Part shown: piece after piece, positions 23,233 through 30,014 of the stretch
Position numbering within the stretch: the first letter of the stretch is position 1
How the letters are laid out: every line of letters starts with the position of its first letter
IMG/VR virus record: IMGVR_UViG_3300033156_001392
Span: 1-35,628 of that record
Origin: a virus
Strand: one strand, 5' to 3'
Length of the DNA stretch: 35,628 nucleotides
Notes under the pieces: generated by a model
Databases searched by the model: none
What the model saw: the letters and a program-made list of their open reading frames with translations, nothing else
Told to the model about the DNA's origin: nothing
Position numbers and translations under genes: made by a program

Positions 23233-25767
23233 CTAGAAGGGTACCTCCTTGTCTTTGTCGTAAGGTGAATCGGCAGTCGAATCATCTGCCTGGCTTTCCA
23301 GGGGAAGCAGTTCATCATCCGCCATACCCTGCAAGCCGATGCCCACCCAGCAACGCTTGGGGTTGCCGTTGATGCGGATGACCTGTGACGGTTTGCAGCC
23401 GCGCTCTCTGAGTCGATCGGTAAACTCCCGCCCTCGCAGAGCGCGTTCGCCGCGATCGCGTGCCCAACACTCGTAAGCGTTGCGCAGGTCCCGCGAGGGC
23501 ACATAGGCCACGGGGCTCAACACACAGCATTCCTCGATGAAGGGTCCCAGGGGATCCTGCTGTGCGCGGTAGTTCTCGGTGGCCTCCTCGACGCTGGTGG
23601 GCACGTTCAACCCGTGGGCCTGCCAGTCGAGACAGCCGCGCACAGCCCAGGCCAGAATCGCCGCGCCGGAACGCTTCGGATCGCGCAGAGTCTGCTTCAC
23701 CGCTGGATCGCGTTTGTCGACCGGCACCACACATTCGAAGGGCACCCGTAGGATTCGGCGCCACATGGCGTCATCCACGTCGCTGAGGCGGGGGGCGTGG
23801 TTGGCGCAGAGCCACAAGGTGAACTGGGGCACGAACTCGAAGGCCTCCTTGTACATGAAGCGGGCGGTAACGGTGTCCCCCCCGGTGATGGTCTTGACCA
23901 GACCCTCGGCCAGCCGTTTGCCCTCGTCGACTTCGATGCTGGCCACCAAACGAGCGCCGGCCAGACGCGCGATATCATTTCGGGGTGAACCGGTGACCAT
24001 GGTGCGTTTGATGAAGGTCTCAAAGTCAGCGGTCAAGGCGTAATCTCCCAAAGTGGCCTTGATGGCCTCGACGAAGGTGGATTTGCCCGCTGCGGTGGGG
24101 CCGTGTATGAAGAAGAGCTTCTCCTCGCTGGGTGCGCCTACCAGGGAATAGCCCACGGCGCGGGCCAGGAAGGCTTGCAGCTCCTCATCACCGCCGGTGA
24201 CATCGTCAAGGAAGTGTTCCCACAGATCGGAGTGTGCTTCGAGGTCGTAGTGCACGGGGGTTACCTTGGTGATCAGATCTTCACGGCAGTGGGGCTTGAG
24301 TTGACCGTTGCGCAGGTCGAGGGTTCCGTTCTGGCAGTTGAGCAGCCAGGGATCGGCGTCCAGGTCTGCGGGGAGGACGGGCACGCCGGGTTCGCTCTCG
24401 GCCAGGCTGATCATGGCCTTGAGGCGTGCCTCGCTCTCGCTGGTACGAGCCCATTTGGCCAGGGCCTTGCGCCGCTCGTCGTCGGGTTCGTCGCTGGCTT
24501 CGCGATAGATCTGCCGCACCGTGTTTTTGGCTCGTCGGTGTACCTCGCCGGTTTGGTCCGTGGCCCAACGGACGCCTGTCCATACGTACCAGGTCTTGGA
24601 GACGTGGCAGTAGCGTAAGTCCTTGCCGTGCTGAGCGATGAGGCGCTGAGCGTTGCCCATATCGGTGAGGTTGTAGCCTTCATTGGGAGGTCTATGGGTG
24701 ATAGCGGCGCCGCCAGAGTCTTCGCGCGCCCAGTGCACAAGACTCCCCAGGCCAAGGCCGTGGTTGGGATCGAAGGTTTCCCACTTGGTCTCGCAGTCTC
24801 CTTCCTGATACTTGGGGCTGCGGCGCGACCACTGATCCCATAGCGAAAGGCCCACGTCGCCGAGTTCGGAGAGGGCCATGCCCACCGCAAGCCAAGCGTT
24901 ATAGTCATCCTGGCGCCAGGGAGCCAGGCGCTCCAGATTACGGGCTGCCTGGGCTATACTGTCGGCATAGGCGTACTCGCCGTGGTTCGTGGCCGGCGTG
25001 TCCAACTTGGTTGCATGGTGGTTCGGCATGTCGTCGGGGACCCATTCGTCGAGGATGGCGGCAACCTCTTCTGCCGTGATAGTCTGAGCGTTCTCCAAGA
25101 GGGCCACTTGATCGGCGTAGGGCTTGAACTCCTCGTCGACGAAGAGACAGCGGTTGCCGGTCTTACGATGTCGCCCCAAGGGGACTTTGACCAGGTTTCC
25201 GTAGGGATCGCTGGCGTCGAGTTGATCCTGTTTGGGAAAGACCTCGACGTGGCAGTTAGCCGGCTGCCCCTCCTCATCGAGGGTACTGTCGACGATCCAG
25301 CGCCCCAGACGGCGGAGGTCTCTGGCGGGACAACCGGCGGGACAGAAGGTCCAGATGTGAAAGCCCTTGTTACCCGTGTATTCGACGTAGGTCGGCAGTC
25401 CGATCTGGCGAGTGCGGGCGACGAGTAGGTTGGTGAGATGCTTGACGTTGGTGCGAGCGTGCTCTTCGTCGACGTCGGCGTCCACGTCCAGGCAGAGCCA
25501 GCCGGCGGTGGCGTCGTCACGCAGCTGATAGGCGCCCAGAGTGATACGTCCTCGCAAGTGGGCGTCCAGCCGTTCGTCGGTGAGGGCGGTGGGCGACTTG
25601 TGGGCGCAGTCCCGGCACCGGAAGCCCTGTTCTTTGCATTGGGCGGTGAAGCGATTGTCGCAGGCCGGGGAGTAACCGGTGCGACCGTCGCGGGTGCGCC
25701 ATTGTTCGGCGTGGCGTGAGGATTGATAGAAGAACAGGCGGCGCAGGAGGGCGTTGGGATCACTCAT
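23233..25767 (-). CDS. AEP (TOTE-type) primase fused to D5/SF3 helicase
   Basis: 844 residues. Residues ~15-215 are an archaeo-eukaryotic-type primase of the TOTE kind: HAEQW..RDGRTGYSPAC, a Cys set (36, 44, 51, 54) for zinc, PTALTDERLDAHL, the metal-binding DVDAD at 94-98, NKGFHIW at ~133-139, and VEVFPKQDQL at ~174 followed by GNLVKVPLG. Residues ~400-530 are a D5_N-type domain and ~545-760 an SF3 helicase with Walker A GPTAAGKS at 556-563 and LWLCANHAPRLSDVDDAMWRR. It ends DKEVPF, similar to the tail of the SSB-like protein. It would open and prime the adjacent iteron origin; some AEPs also polymerise DNA, which matters since no polymerase is seen. Start ATG 25767 overlaps the upstream stop as ATGA. 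Confidence 0.93.
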   Translation of the reverse strand: MSDPNALLRRLFFYQSSRHAEQWRTRDGRTGYSPACDNRFTAQCKEQGFRCRDCAHKSPTALTDERLDAHLRGRITLGAYQLRDDATAGWLCLDVDADVDEEHARTNVKHLTNLLVARTRQIGLPTYVEYTGNKGFHIWTFCPAGCPARDLRRLGRWIVDSTLDEEGQPANCHVEVFPKQDQLDASDPYGNLVKVPLGRHRKTGNRCLFVDEEFKPYADQVALLENAQTITAEEVAAILDEWVPDDMPNHHATKLDTPATNHGEYAYADSIAQAARNLERLAPWRQDDYNAWLAVGMALSELGDVGLSLWDQWSRRSPKYQEGDCETKWETFDPNHGLGLGSLVHWAREDSGGAAITHRPPNEGYNLTDMGNAQRLIAQHGKDLRYCHVSKTWYVWTGVRWATDQTGEVHRRAKNTVRQIYREASDEPDDERRKALAKWARTSESEARLKAMISLAESEPGVPVLPADLDADPWLLNCQNGTLDLRNGQLKPHCREDLITKVTPVHYDLEAHSDLWEHFLDDVTGGDEELQAFLARAVGYSLVGAPSEEKLFFIHGPTAAGKSTFVEAIKATLGDYALTADFETFIKRTMVTGSPRNDIARLAGARLVASIEVDEGKRLAEGLVKTITGGDTVTARFMYKEAFEFVPQFTLWLCANHAPRLSDVDDAMWRRILRVPFECVVPVDKRDPAVKQTLRDPKRSGAAILAWAVRGCLDWQAHGLNVPTSVEEATENYRAQQDPLGPFIEECCVLSPVAYVPSRDLRNAYECWARDRGERALRGREFTDRLRERGCKPSQVIRINGNPKRCWVGIGLQGMADDELLPLESQADDSTADSPYDKDKEVPF

Positions 25768-26174
25768 ACAGCAGACACTTCCTCGTTCCTGGCGGCCAGG
25801 AATCGCTCCAGTGGCGATATGACGTCGGTGATCGGTTGAGTCCACAAAGTCAGGGCTGTGTCCGGGTCCAGGCCGGTGAGTTCGACGATGATGGCCAGGC
25901 TGATTTGGCAGTCATCACACAGACTGTCCTCATTCCAGGTGCACCAGGCTTCGTTCAGGATGATTTCGCAGGCCCGGCAGCGCGACACCTCGGTTTCAGT
26001 TTCGGGAGTTTCTTCCTTCCAGACTGGTTGTGAGAATCGCTTCAGAGCGCGGCGTACTCGATCCGAGCGCATCTCCATACGGCGGGCGATGTCGCTAATC
26101 GTCTCGCCCGCGCGAAAGGCCTCCAGGATGTCGAGGGCCTGGTCGATCTCCTCCGCGGTCATGTAAGTGGTCAC
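25764..26174 (-). CDS. HTH plus zinc-ribbon-like protein
   Basis: 136 residues from GTG 26174 (AAGGA six bases ahead). N-terminal helix-turn-helix ETISDIARRMEMRSDRVRRALKRF (~17-40), then a Cys cluster CRACEIILNEAWC...CDDC (CxxC, C, CxxC) that looks like a treble-clef or ribbon zinc site. Helical C-terminus. It overlaps the primase-helicase start by four bases. A DNA-binding partner just ahead of the replication protein could regulate or assist initiation; that is inference. An upstream ATG would add 36 residues from the repeat region and is less likely. Confidence 0.72.
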   Translation of the reverse strand: MTTYMTAEEIDQALDILEAFRAGETISDIARRMEMRSDRVRRALKRFSQPVWKEETPETETEVSRCRACEIILNEAWCTWNEDSLCDDCQISLAIIVELTGLDPDTALTLWTQPITDVISPLERFLAARNEEVSAV

Positions 26175-26359
26175 GATACGTCCTTGCCGTGCTTTGGCAC
26201 GCTGAGCGATGCTCAGCCATGCCGAGATCTGCCGTTGTGTGCCTGGCAAAGCCACGGCGGGCAGTGTCCTGGCCGGCCCCATTGCCGGGTCAAGCTCCTC
26301 GGCAATGGGGCCTTGCCTTGGACTGCCGTGACAAGCCTAGCCGAGCGTTGCCCCCGCAC
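26175..26359. repeat. Hairpin-rich intergenic array of GGCAAGG-like words (A)
   Basis: No supported gene. Read on the minus strand it is built from words such as GGCAAGG, GGCATGG and GGCAATGGGGC. Perfect hairpins: GGCCCCATTGCCG (26275-26287) with its complement (26300-26312), a 13-bp stem; GCTGAGC-GAT-GCTCAGC (26201-26217); GTGC-TTTG-GCAC (26189-26200). None has a T-tract, so they are not simple terminators. Same texture as the array at 26849-27299. Confidence 0.6.
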
Positions 26360-26848
26360 TCACCCGACCCGTGATAGGCGCCTTTTGGCCAGTGTCTCTA
26401 GGGTCTTCAGAGCTTCACGGACCAGGATGGCGGCGGGGCGCAGTTCTCGACAAGACTCGTACCGCTGGTGCCAGCGGGCCAGGTCTTCTTTGGCTTGATC
26501 TACCAGGTTTTGGGCTGTTTCGATGTGTGTGGTCGCGGGCCGGCGTTGGCGGGCTGGCGTAATCCGCAGAAGCTGATCGGCGCGGATTGCCTCCCTGCTC
26601 TCCCGGCGTACCACATAGATATTGGTCAAGTAGTGACGCGCTTGGCCGATGCGATAGCGCTCGGCAGCCACAGCATCGTTCCACTCAAAGAACCGGTGCG
26701 TGGGGCTGTCTTCCGGTCGAGCATCGTCTACGACGCGTTCAGGTGTCAGATTGCCCTGTGCCGAAAGGACACTGATGCGCTCGCCCAGCACGGCGGCGTC
26801 CTCATCCGAGAAGCCCGCTCCTGGGGCTGCGAAGTAACGATGGGTCAT
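26360..26848 (-). CDS. Conserved phage protein of unknown function
   Basis: 162 residues. The first half has DEDAAVLGERISVLSAQGNLTPERVVDDAR then EDSPTHRFFEWNDAVAAERYRIGQAR; the second half is basic and helical. The SP.H.FFEW.D..AAE.YR..QAR pattern recurs in phage early-gene proteins without an assigned role. ATG with GGAGG six bases ahead. It lies between two GGCAAGG-type arrays. Confidence 0.75.
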   Translation of the reverse strand: MTHRYFAAPGAGFSDEDAAVLGERISVLSAQGNLTPERVVDDARPEDSPTHRFFEWNDAVAAERYRIGQARHYLTNIYVVRRESREAIRADQLLRITPARQRRPATTHIETAQNLVDQAKEDLARWHQRYESCRELRPAAILVREALKTLETLAKRRLSRVG

Positions 26849-27299
26849 GTCTCACCTCCTATGTGACCTTTGTTTTGCCCTGGTATGCACTGACAGGCTC
26901 TACCAAGCCTTGGTGCGCCAAGCCGACTGTGCCTCGACATTCCACCTGAGCCTTCCTTGCCTCGCCGTGCAGGGCATCGGCTAGCCGGGACACGACGGGC
27001 CAAGGCTCTACTCGCCATGCCATGTCCCATTCCACTGTGCCAAGCTGGGGCCTGTCGGTAGAAGGGGGGGGGCGGGGGGGGGGGTTGACCCCCCCTATGC
27101 TGACTCACGGTGTCGACTCGCCGTCGTCGGGCATAAGCTTTTGCCCCCGCGAAACTCCTTGCGTTGCTTTGCTGAGCATGGGCGTGCGCAGGTACGCCGA
27201 TCACCGCCCCGCTTAGCCAAGTCCTTGCCAGACCAGACTCCGCTCCGCTGAGCGCCGCCCAACGGTGCAGGGCCTCGACAGGCCACGACATGTGACATG
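26849..27299. repeat. Intergenic array of GGCAAGG/GGCATGG-like words with G/C homopolymer hairpin (B)
   Basis: 450 bases without a convincing gene. On the minus strand short GGCNNGG-type words recur (TTGGCAAGG, CATGGCATGGCGAG, GGCGAGGCAAGGAAGG, CTTGGCGCACCAAGG), with small palindromes such as CCAAGCCTTGG at 26903-26913. At 27064-27084 a run of nine G, one C and eleven G is followed by TTGA and seven C, giving a G/C hairpin and a G-quadruplex candidate. A TTG-started open frame crosses it (to 26845) but its Arg/Gly/Ser/Pro-rich product looks like translated repeat. Such word arrays occur between early genes in several temperate phages. Confidence 0.55.
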
Positions 27300-27878
27300 T
27301 CAAGTCCGTTTGATCTCAAACATTCCCATGTTCCCCGACTTTTCCGGTCGCCAATCGCCAACACCTACGGCGAAACCGGCAATCTCTACCAGGTTGAGAA
27401 TTTGCTCCGCGGAGATGACGTCGGCGTTGTAGCGGATACACAGGGTAACTTCCCACTCGCGAAACTCGGGACGGTAGGCTACCGACGTGATCCCCCTGCC
27501 GATCACGACTCGGTCACGGCGCATGTAGGGACCGTCATAATTCTCCAAGGGCAACAGGTCGCCGATCACCTGAAAGGCGCCCCTGGCTACCGTCATGGGC
27601 ATCTCGGTATGCCGGCAGGCGGAGACCAGGGCTTGCTTGAAGGCGATGGCTGGGAAGCCGTAACTTCCGTCGGGCAGGTAGTACAGGGAATCCTGGAACT
27701 CCTGCTCAGGGTCTCGGGCGCCCTTGGCTCTTGACGCTCGTTTCTGTTGTTTGCCCTCGATCTGCTCGATGTTGCTTTCCGCGAAGCGGTGGCAGATCAA
27801 GGGCGAGACGCCCCGAACGGTCACCAGCAAGTCCTGCAGATTGACTTCGTATAGGGTTACGCTTTCGTTCTTAACCAT
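27300..27878 (-). CDS. Conserved phage protein of unknown function (early region)
   Basis: 192 residues. VTVRGVSPLICHRF near the N-terminus, a Lys/Arg-rich loop, then DGSYGFPAIAFKQALVSACRH, MTVARGAF, REWEVTLCIRYNADVISAEQILNLVEIAGFAVGVGDWRPEKSGNMGMF. I recognise this as a widespread phage family, usually near recombination or replication genes. Its glycine-rich GVGDWRPEKSG end is loosely like RAMP-type folds, but I would not assign it. ATG start with GGA upstream. A nucleic-acid role is plausible from context only. Confidence 0.78.
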   Translation of the reverse strand: MVKNESVTLYEVNLQDLLVTVRGVSPLICHRFAESNIEQIEGKQQKRASRAKGARDPEQEFQDSLYYLPDGSYGFPAIAFKQALVSACRHTEMPMTVARGAFQVIGDLLPLENYDGPYMRRDRVVIGRGITSVAYRPEFREWEVTLCIRYNADVISAEQILNLVEIAGFAVGVGDWRPEKSGNMGMFEIKRT

Positions 27879-27915
27879 GGTTGGGTTTTCCTTAGTGCAT
27901 CAGTCATGACAAGGG

Positions 27916-28110
27916 CTATCGAGGTGGATCGAGAGGCACCAGCGCACTGCGAACCGCCATCGTGCGCTCTGCGGTCCACGCGTTCTCGACCTCCACAAAC
28001 ATGCCGGTGTAGTACTCAGCCACTATGCGCAGCTGATACCATTGTCTGGTGCGCGCATCGCGGGCACGGTGAGTGGCTGCGGGGTGTGGCAGGGCCTGTA
28101 AGTCACTCAT
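27916..28110 (-). CDS. Small unknown phage protein
   Basis: 64 residues. HRARDARTRQWYQLRIVAEYYTGMFVEVENAW has alternating strands; the rest is short and basic. ATG in an ATGA overlap with the upstream gene's stop. No family recognised. Confidence 0.6.
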   Translation of the reverse strand: MSDLQALPHPAATHRARDARTRQWYQLRIVAEYYTGMFVEVENAWTAERTMAVRSALVPLDPPR

Positions 28111-28391
28111 CGGTGTGACGACTCCCCTACTGCTATGGTGTAGGCGTGCCAGAGCATCTCCATGATGTGGGTTGGGTCACTACGTGTTCCGCAGTGATAG
28201 TCGATAGCCTGTTTGACCGCGTCCAGGAGAAGTGGTGCGGCGGCGATCAGCCGGGCGTGTTCCTCGCGCCAGACTTGGCCGGCAATCTCGGTCAGGTCGT
28301 TGTTGCGTCGTGCCACGACACGCCAGCAGTCCGCAAACAGAGAGTCGGTTTCCTCGTAACTCCAAAGGGCCGTTGGCTGGTGCTCAGGCAT
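28107..28391 (-). CDS. Small unknown phage protein
   Basis: 94 residues from ATG 28391 (AAGGAGA five bases ahead; an upstream extension would run through the previous gene). Helical: EETDSLFADCWRVVARRNNDLTEIAGQVWREEHARLIAAAPLLLDAVKQAIDY, then a His/Cys-containing end. The HARLIAAAP..L segment recurs in many small phage proteins. Function unknown. Confidence 0.65.
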   Translation of the reverse strand: MPEHQPTALWSYEETDSLFADCWRVVARRNNDLTEIAGQVWREEHARLIAAAPLLLDAVKQAIDYHCGTRSDPTHIMEMLWHAYTIAVGESSHR

Positions 28392-28650
28392 GAGATTCTC
28401 CTTCGCCGCGGAGGTCCTCCAGTGTTTGTCGGAACTCCAGGAACGCTTGACATTGGGCACGATGACCGTCAAGGTTGTCCTTGATTGCCCTGTACAACGT
28501 GGGGTTCTTGATGGGCATTGCGGAGTCAATGCGCTCCAGTTCGTCGGCCAGGGCATGCGCATCTTCCAGAGAGATGAGCAAAGCCATGGCGCAGATCATG
28601 TCCATTGTCTCCTTGATTGTGGCCAACAGGCCCGTCGATTGGGTCGTCAT
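28384..28650 (-). CDS. Small unknown phage protein
   Basis: 88 residues from ATG 28650 (AGGAG nine bases ahead). Mostly helical with a hydrophobic stretch MICAMALLISLEDAHALADELERI, then NPTLYRAIKDNLDGH. It overlaps the next gene by 8 bases and follows the previous stop by one base. No family recognised. Confidence 0.62.
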   Translation of the reverse strand: MTTQSTGLLATIKETMDMICAMALLISLEDAHALADELERIDSAMPIKNPTLYRAIKDNLDGHRAQCQAFLEFRQTLEDLRGEGESHA

Positions 28651-28651
28651 C

Positions 28652-28837
28652 TTAGCGTTCTCCTGTTGTGTCCTCGCTGAATCTGATCTCACAACCCAGG
28701 ATGCTCGCCGCCAGACGTAACAGGCGAGCGGCCAGCCACAGGCGTAAGCGCATCTCTCGGGTGAGATGCACCTTCACGTCCATGGTGACCTCCCTGGGCA
28801 AGCGGCGAATGGCGTATTCGGACTTCGACGTAGCCAT
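28652..28837 (-). CDS. Small conserved phage protein (VHLTREMRLRLW type)
   Basis: 61 residues from ATG 28837, which has GAGGAG four bases ahead. The core VKVHLTREMRLRLWLAARLLRLAASILGC is a one-strand, one-helix pattern I have seen in other small phage early proteins. A second in-frame ATG at 28783 also has an excellent site (GGGAGG, five bases), so a 43-residue form starting MDVKVHL may be the main or an additional product. Function unknown. Confidence 0.65.
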   Translation of the reverse strand: MATSKSEYAIRRLPREVTMDVKVHLTREMRLRLWLAARLLRLAASILGCEIRFSEDTTGER

Positions 28838-28848
28838 GGTTCTCCTCG

Positions 28849-29162
28849 TTATGTCGAGCCTTGCTCGTTTGAGTCGTGCATTACTGCGCAACGGTTGCCC
28901 GGGTTGCAGGTCGGACACAGCCGGGGCGCGTTGTGCCAGCTCTTGAGGCGACGCTCCAGTGTGCGGTCGCCCGGCCAGGTGCGTACCAGTCGCCCAGCCG
29001 ATGCCCGCCTCGGCCACGACCTCTATCAGCCGGGCGCCGTTGCCGGCACGATGCTGAGCCAAGCGCGCCTCTAGGTCGGTCGTCTAGCCCAGGTAGTGAC
29101 GGGGCGTGCTGGTACGGTTTGGCAAAGTGAAGTAGGTACACGGTACCGATCTGATCGTTCAT
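28849..29162 (-). pseudogene. Decayed GIY-YIG-like nuclease gene
   Basis: Three frame segments read as one protein. From ATG 29162: IGTVYLLHFAKPYQHA; after an extra C in the run at 29101-29104: RHYLG, then TAG (29084-29086) where Trp is expected, then TTDLEARLAQHRAGNGARL and EVVAEAGIGW; after an extra G (C-run 28993-28995): RLVRTWPGDRTLERRLK, ending with CPTCNPGN. Together this resembles small GIY-YIG-fold proteins of phages (VYLLHF..HYLG). Two homopolymer insertions plus a nonsense codon argue for decay, though the insertions could be read errors. Its ATG overlaps the upstream gene's stop, so it was once part of the operon. Confidence 0.75.
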
Positions 29163-29425
29163 GACCAGTGCAACCATGCGGTCAGCATCTGCCAGAGAAG
29201 GCGTACCGGTGAGATGCCGCATCGAGCGCCGAGCAGGCACTGCAACCCCGATTGCACTGCGGAGACGCCTCCAAAGGCCCAGACCCGCAGAATCCAGAAA
29301 CTCAATGCGACAATCACGTAGGCTTTGGCCGCCTTGAGAGCTGTCCTAATGACGCGGCTGGCCATCGGTGCCACAGCGCGAGCCTTTCCCAAGAGAAGTG
29401 CTCCAACCACGGTTACCTTGCTCAT
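29159..29425 (-). CDS. Small membrane protein
   Basis: 88 residues. A hydrophobic helix at ~36-50 (AYVIVALSFWILRVW) and a second weaker one toward the C-terminus (GISPVRLLWQMLTAWL). Basic N-terminal part. Starts in an ATGA overlap with the next small membrane gene upstream and ends in one with the decayed GIY-YIG gene. Possible membrane-acting early protein; no family recognised. Confidence 0.6.
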   Translation of the reverse strand: MSKVTVVGALLLGKARAVAPMASRVIRTALKAAKAYVIVALSFWILRVWAFGGVSAVQSGLQCLLGARCGISPVRLLWQMLTAWLHWS

Positions 29426-29661
29426 TGGGGCTTCTCTCCTGGTTCACGATCGGGCAGCACGGCGGCTACGAAGAGTCCCGTCAATCCCGACATCTCCAAG
29501 AACCTCAGGGCGCCGGGTGTGTAGCAACTCACTACGGCAAGTGCGATGGCGGCCAGACCCGCTGCCCTGACGGGTCCTGTGTCGTATCCTTTGACGTTCA
29601 CCAGGAGGGCAACGCCCATCGTAAAGAGCGTGATGCCCAAGAGGTAAAGGATCCATCCCAT
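29422..29661 (-). CDS. Small membrane protein
   Basis: 79 residues from ATG 29661 (GAGGAG six bases ahead). Two or three hydrophobic segments: WILYLLGITLFTMGVALLV (~3-21), AAGLAAIALAVVSCY (~34-48), and GLTGLFVAAVLP (~59-70), then a charged tail. Paired by overlap with the following membrane gene. It could be an exclusion or lysis-related protein; not recognised. Confidence 0.65.
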   Translation of the reverse strand: MGWILYLLGITLFTMGVALLVNVKGYDTGPVRAAGLAAIALAVVSCYTPGALRFLEMSGLTGLFVAAVLPDREPGEKPQ

Positions 29662-29687
29662 GAGTCTCTCCTCCCTTTTGCCGGTGC

Positions 29688-29930
29688 TTATCTGTAACGC
29701 GCAGATCGGCGCACTACGACGCTCACCACGGCCTCGCCGCCATCCAGGCGCCGCACTCGCCCGCCCCAATGCCGCGGATTGGTCGGGTGATCTCTGTTGC
29801 ACAAGCTGACCAGGTCATCGTCTGACGGCCAGCTGCCCTGCAACAACTTGACACGGTACACGTGAACAGTATCGCCCCTCTCCATGCGTTCGCTGCTCAG
29901 ACGAGTGCCCCGATACACTATGGTGCTCAT
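29688..29930 (-). CDS. Small unknown phage protein
   Basis: 80 residues from ATG 29930 (AAAGGA ahead). A beta-rich N-terminus (STIVYRGTRLSSERMERGDTVHVYRVKLL) and a C-terminus GGEAVVSVVVRRS. No family recognised. It lies just downstream of the dinG-like gene, separated by a strong hairpin. Confidence 0.62.
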   Translation of the reverse strand: MSTIVYRGTRLSSERMERGDTVHVYRVKLLQGSWPSDDDLVSLCNRDHPTNPRHWGGRVRRLDGGEAVVSVVVRRSARYR

Positions 29931-29944
29931 CTTGTTGTCCTTTC

Positions 29945-30014
29945 CTGACAGGGAGGTTGAGGGGGTGTCCCTCATCGGACACCTTCTCCGCACGCGGCCC
30001 CTCCCCACTGTCAG
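29945..30014 (-). other. Long nested hairpin between the DinG-like gene and the next gene
   Basis: Outer stem CTGACAG (29945-29951) with CTGTCAG (30008-30014), extended by GGAGG with CCTCC after a 3-base bulge, and an inner perfect 7-bp stem GGTGTCC (29964-29970) with GGACACC (29977-29983). The outer arm includes the DinG-like stop codon. No T-tract follows. Likely an mRNA stability, processing or translation element. Confidence 0.6.

Noticed and set aside
22835-23233. Open frame of 132 codons on the minus strand running through the iteron array
   Set aside because: Its GTG overlaps the primase stop and a GGAGG lies upstream, but the product is mostly reading of the repeats (SVTSVT, CNKCNKCN). 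The repeats are arranged as dyads, which a protein would not require.
26275-26312. 13-bp hairpin as a rho-independent terminator
   Set aside because: No T-tract follows on either strand.
26845-27303. TTG-started frame of 152 codons across array B
   Set aside because: It overlaps both neighbours like a coupled gene, but the product is rich in Arg, Gly, Ser and a proline run from the C-tract, with no recognisable fold, and the homopolymer makes the frame uncertain.
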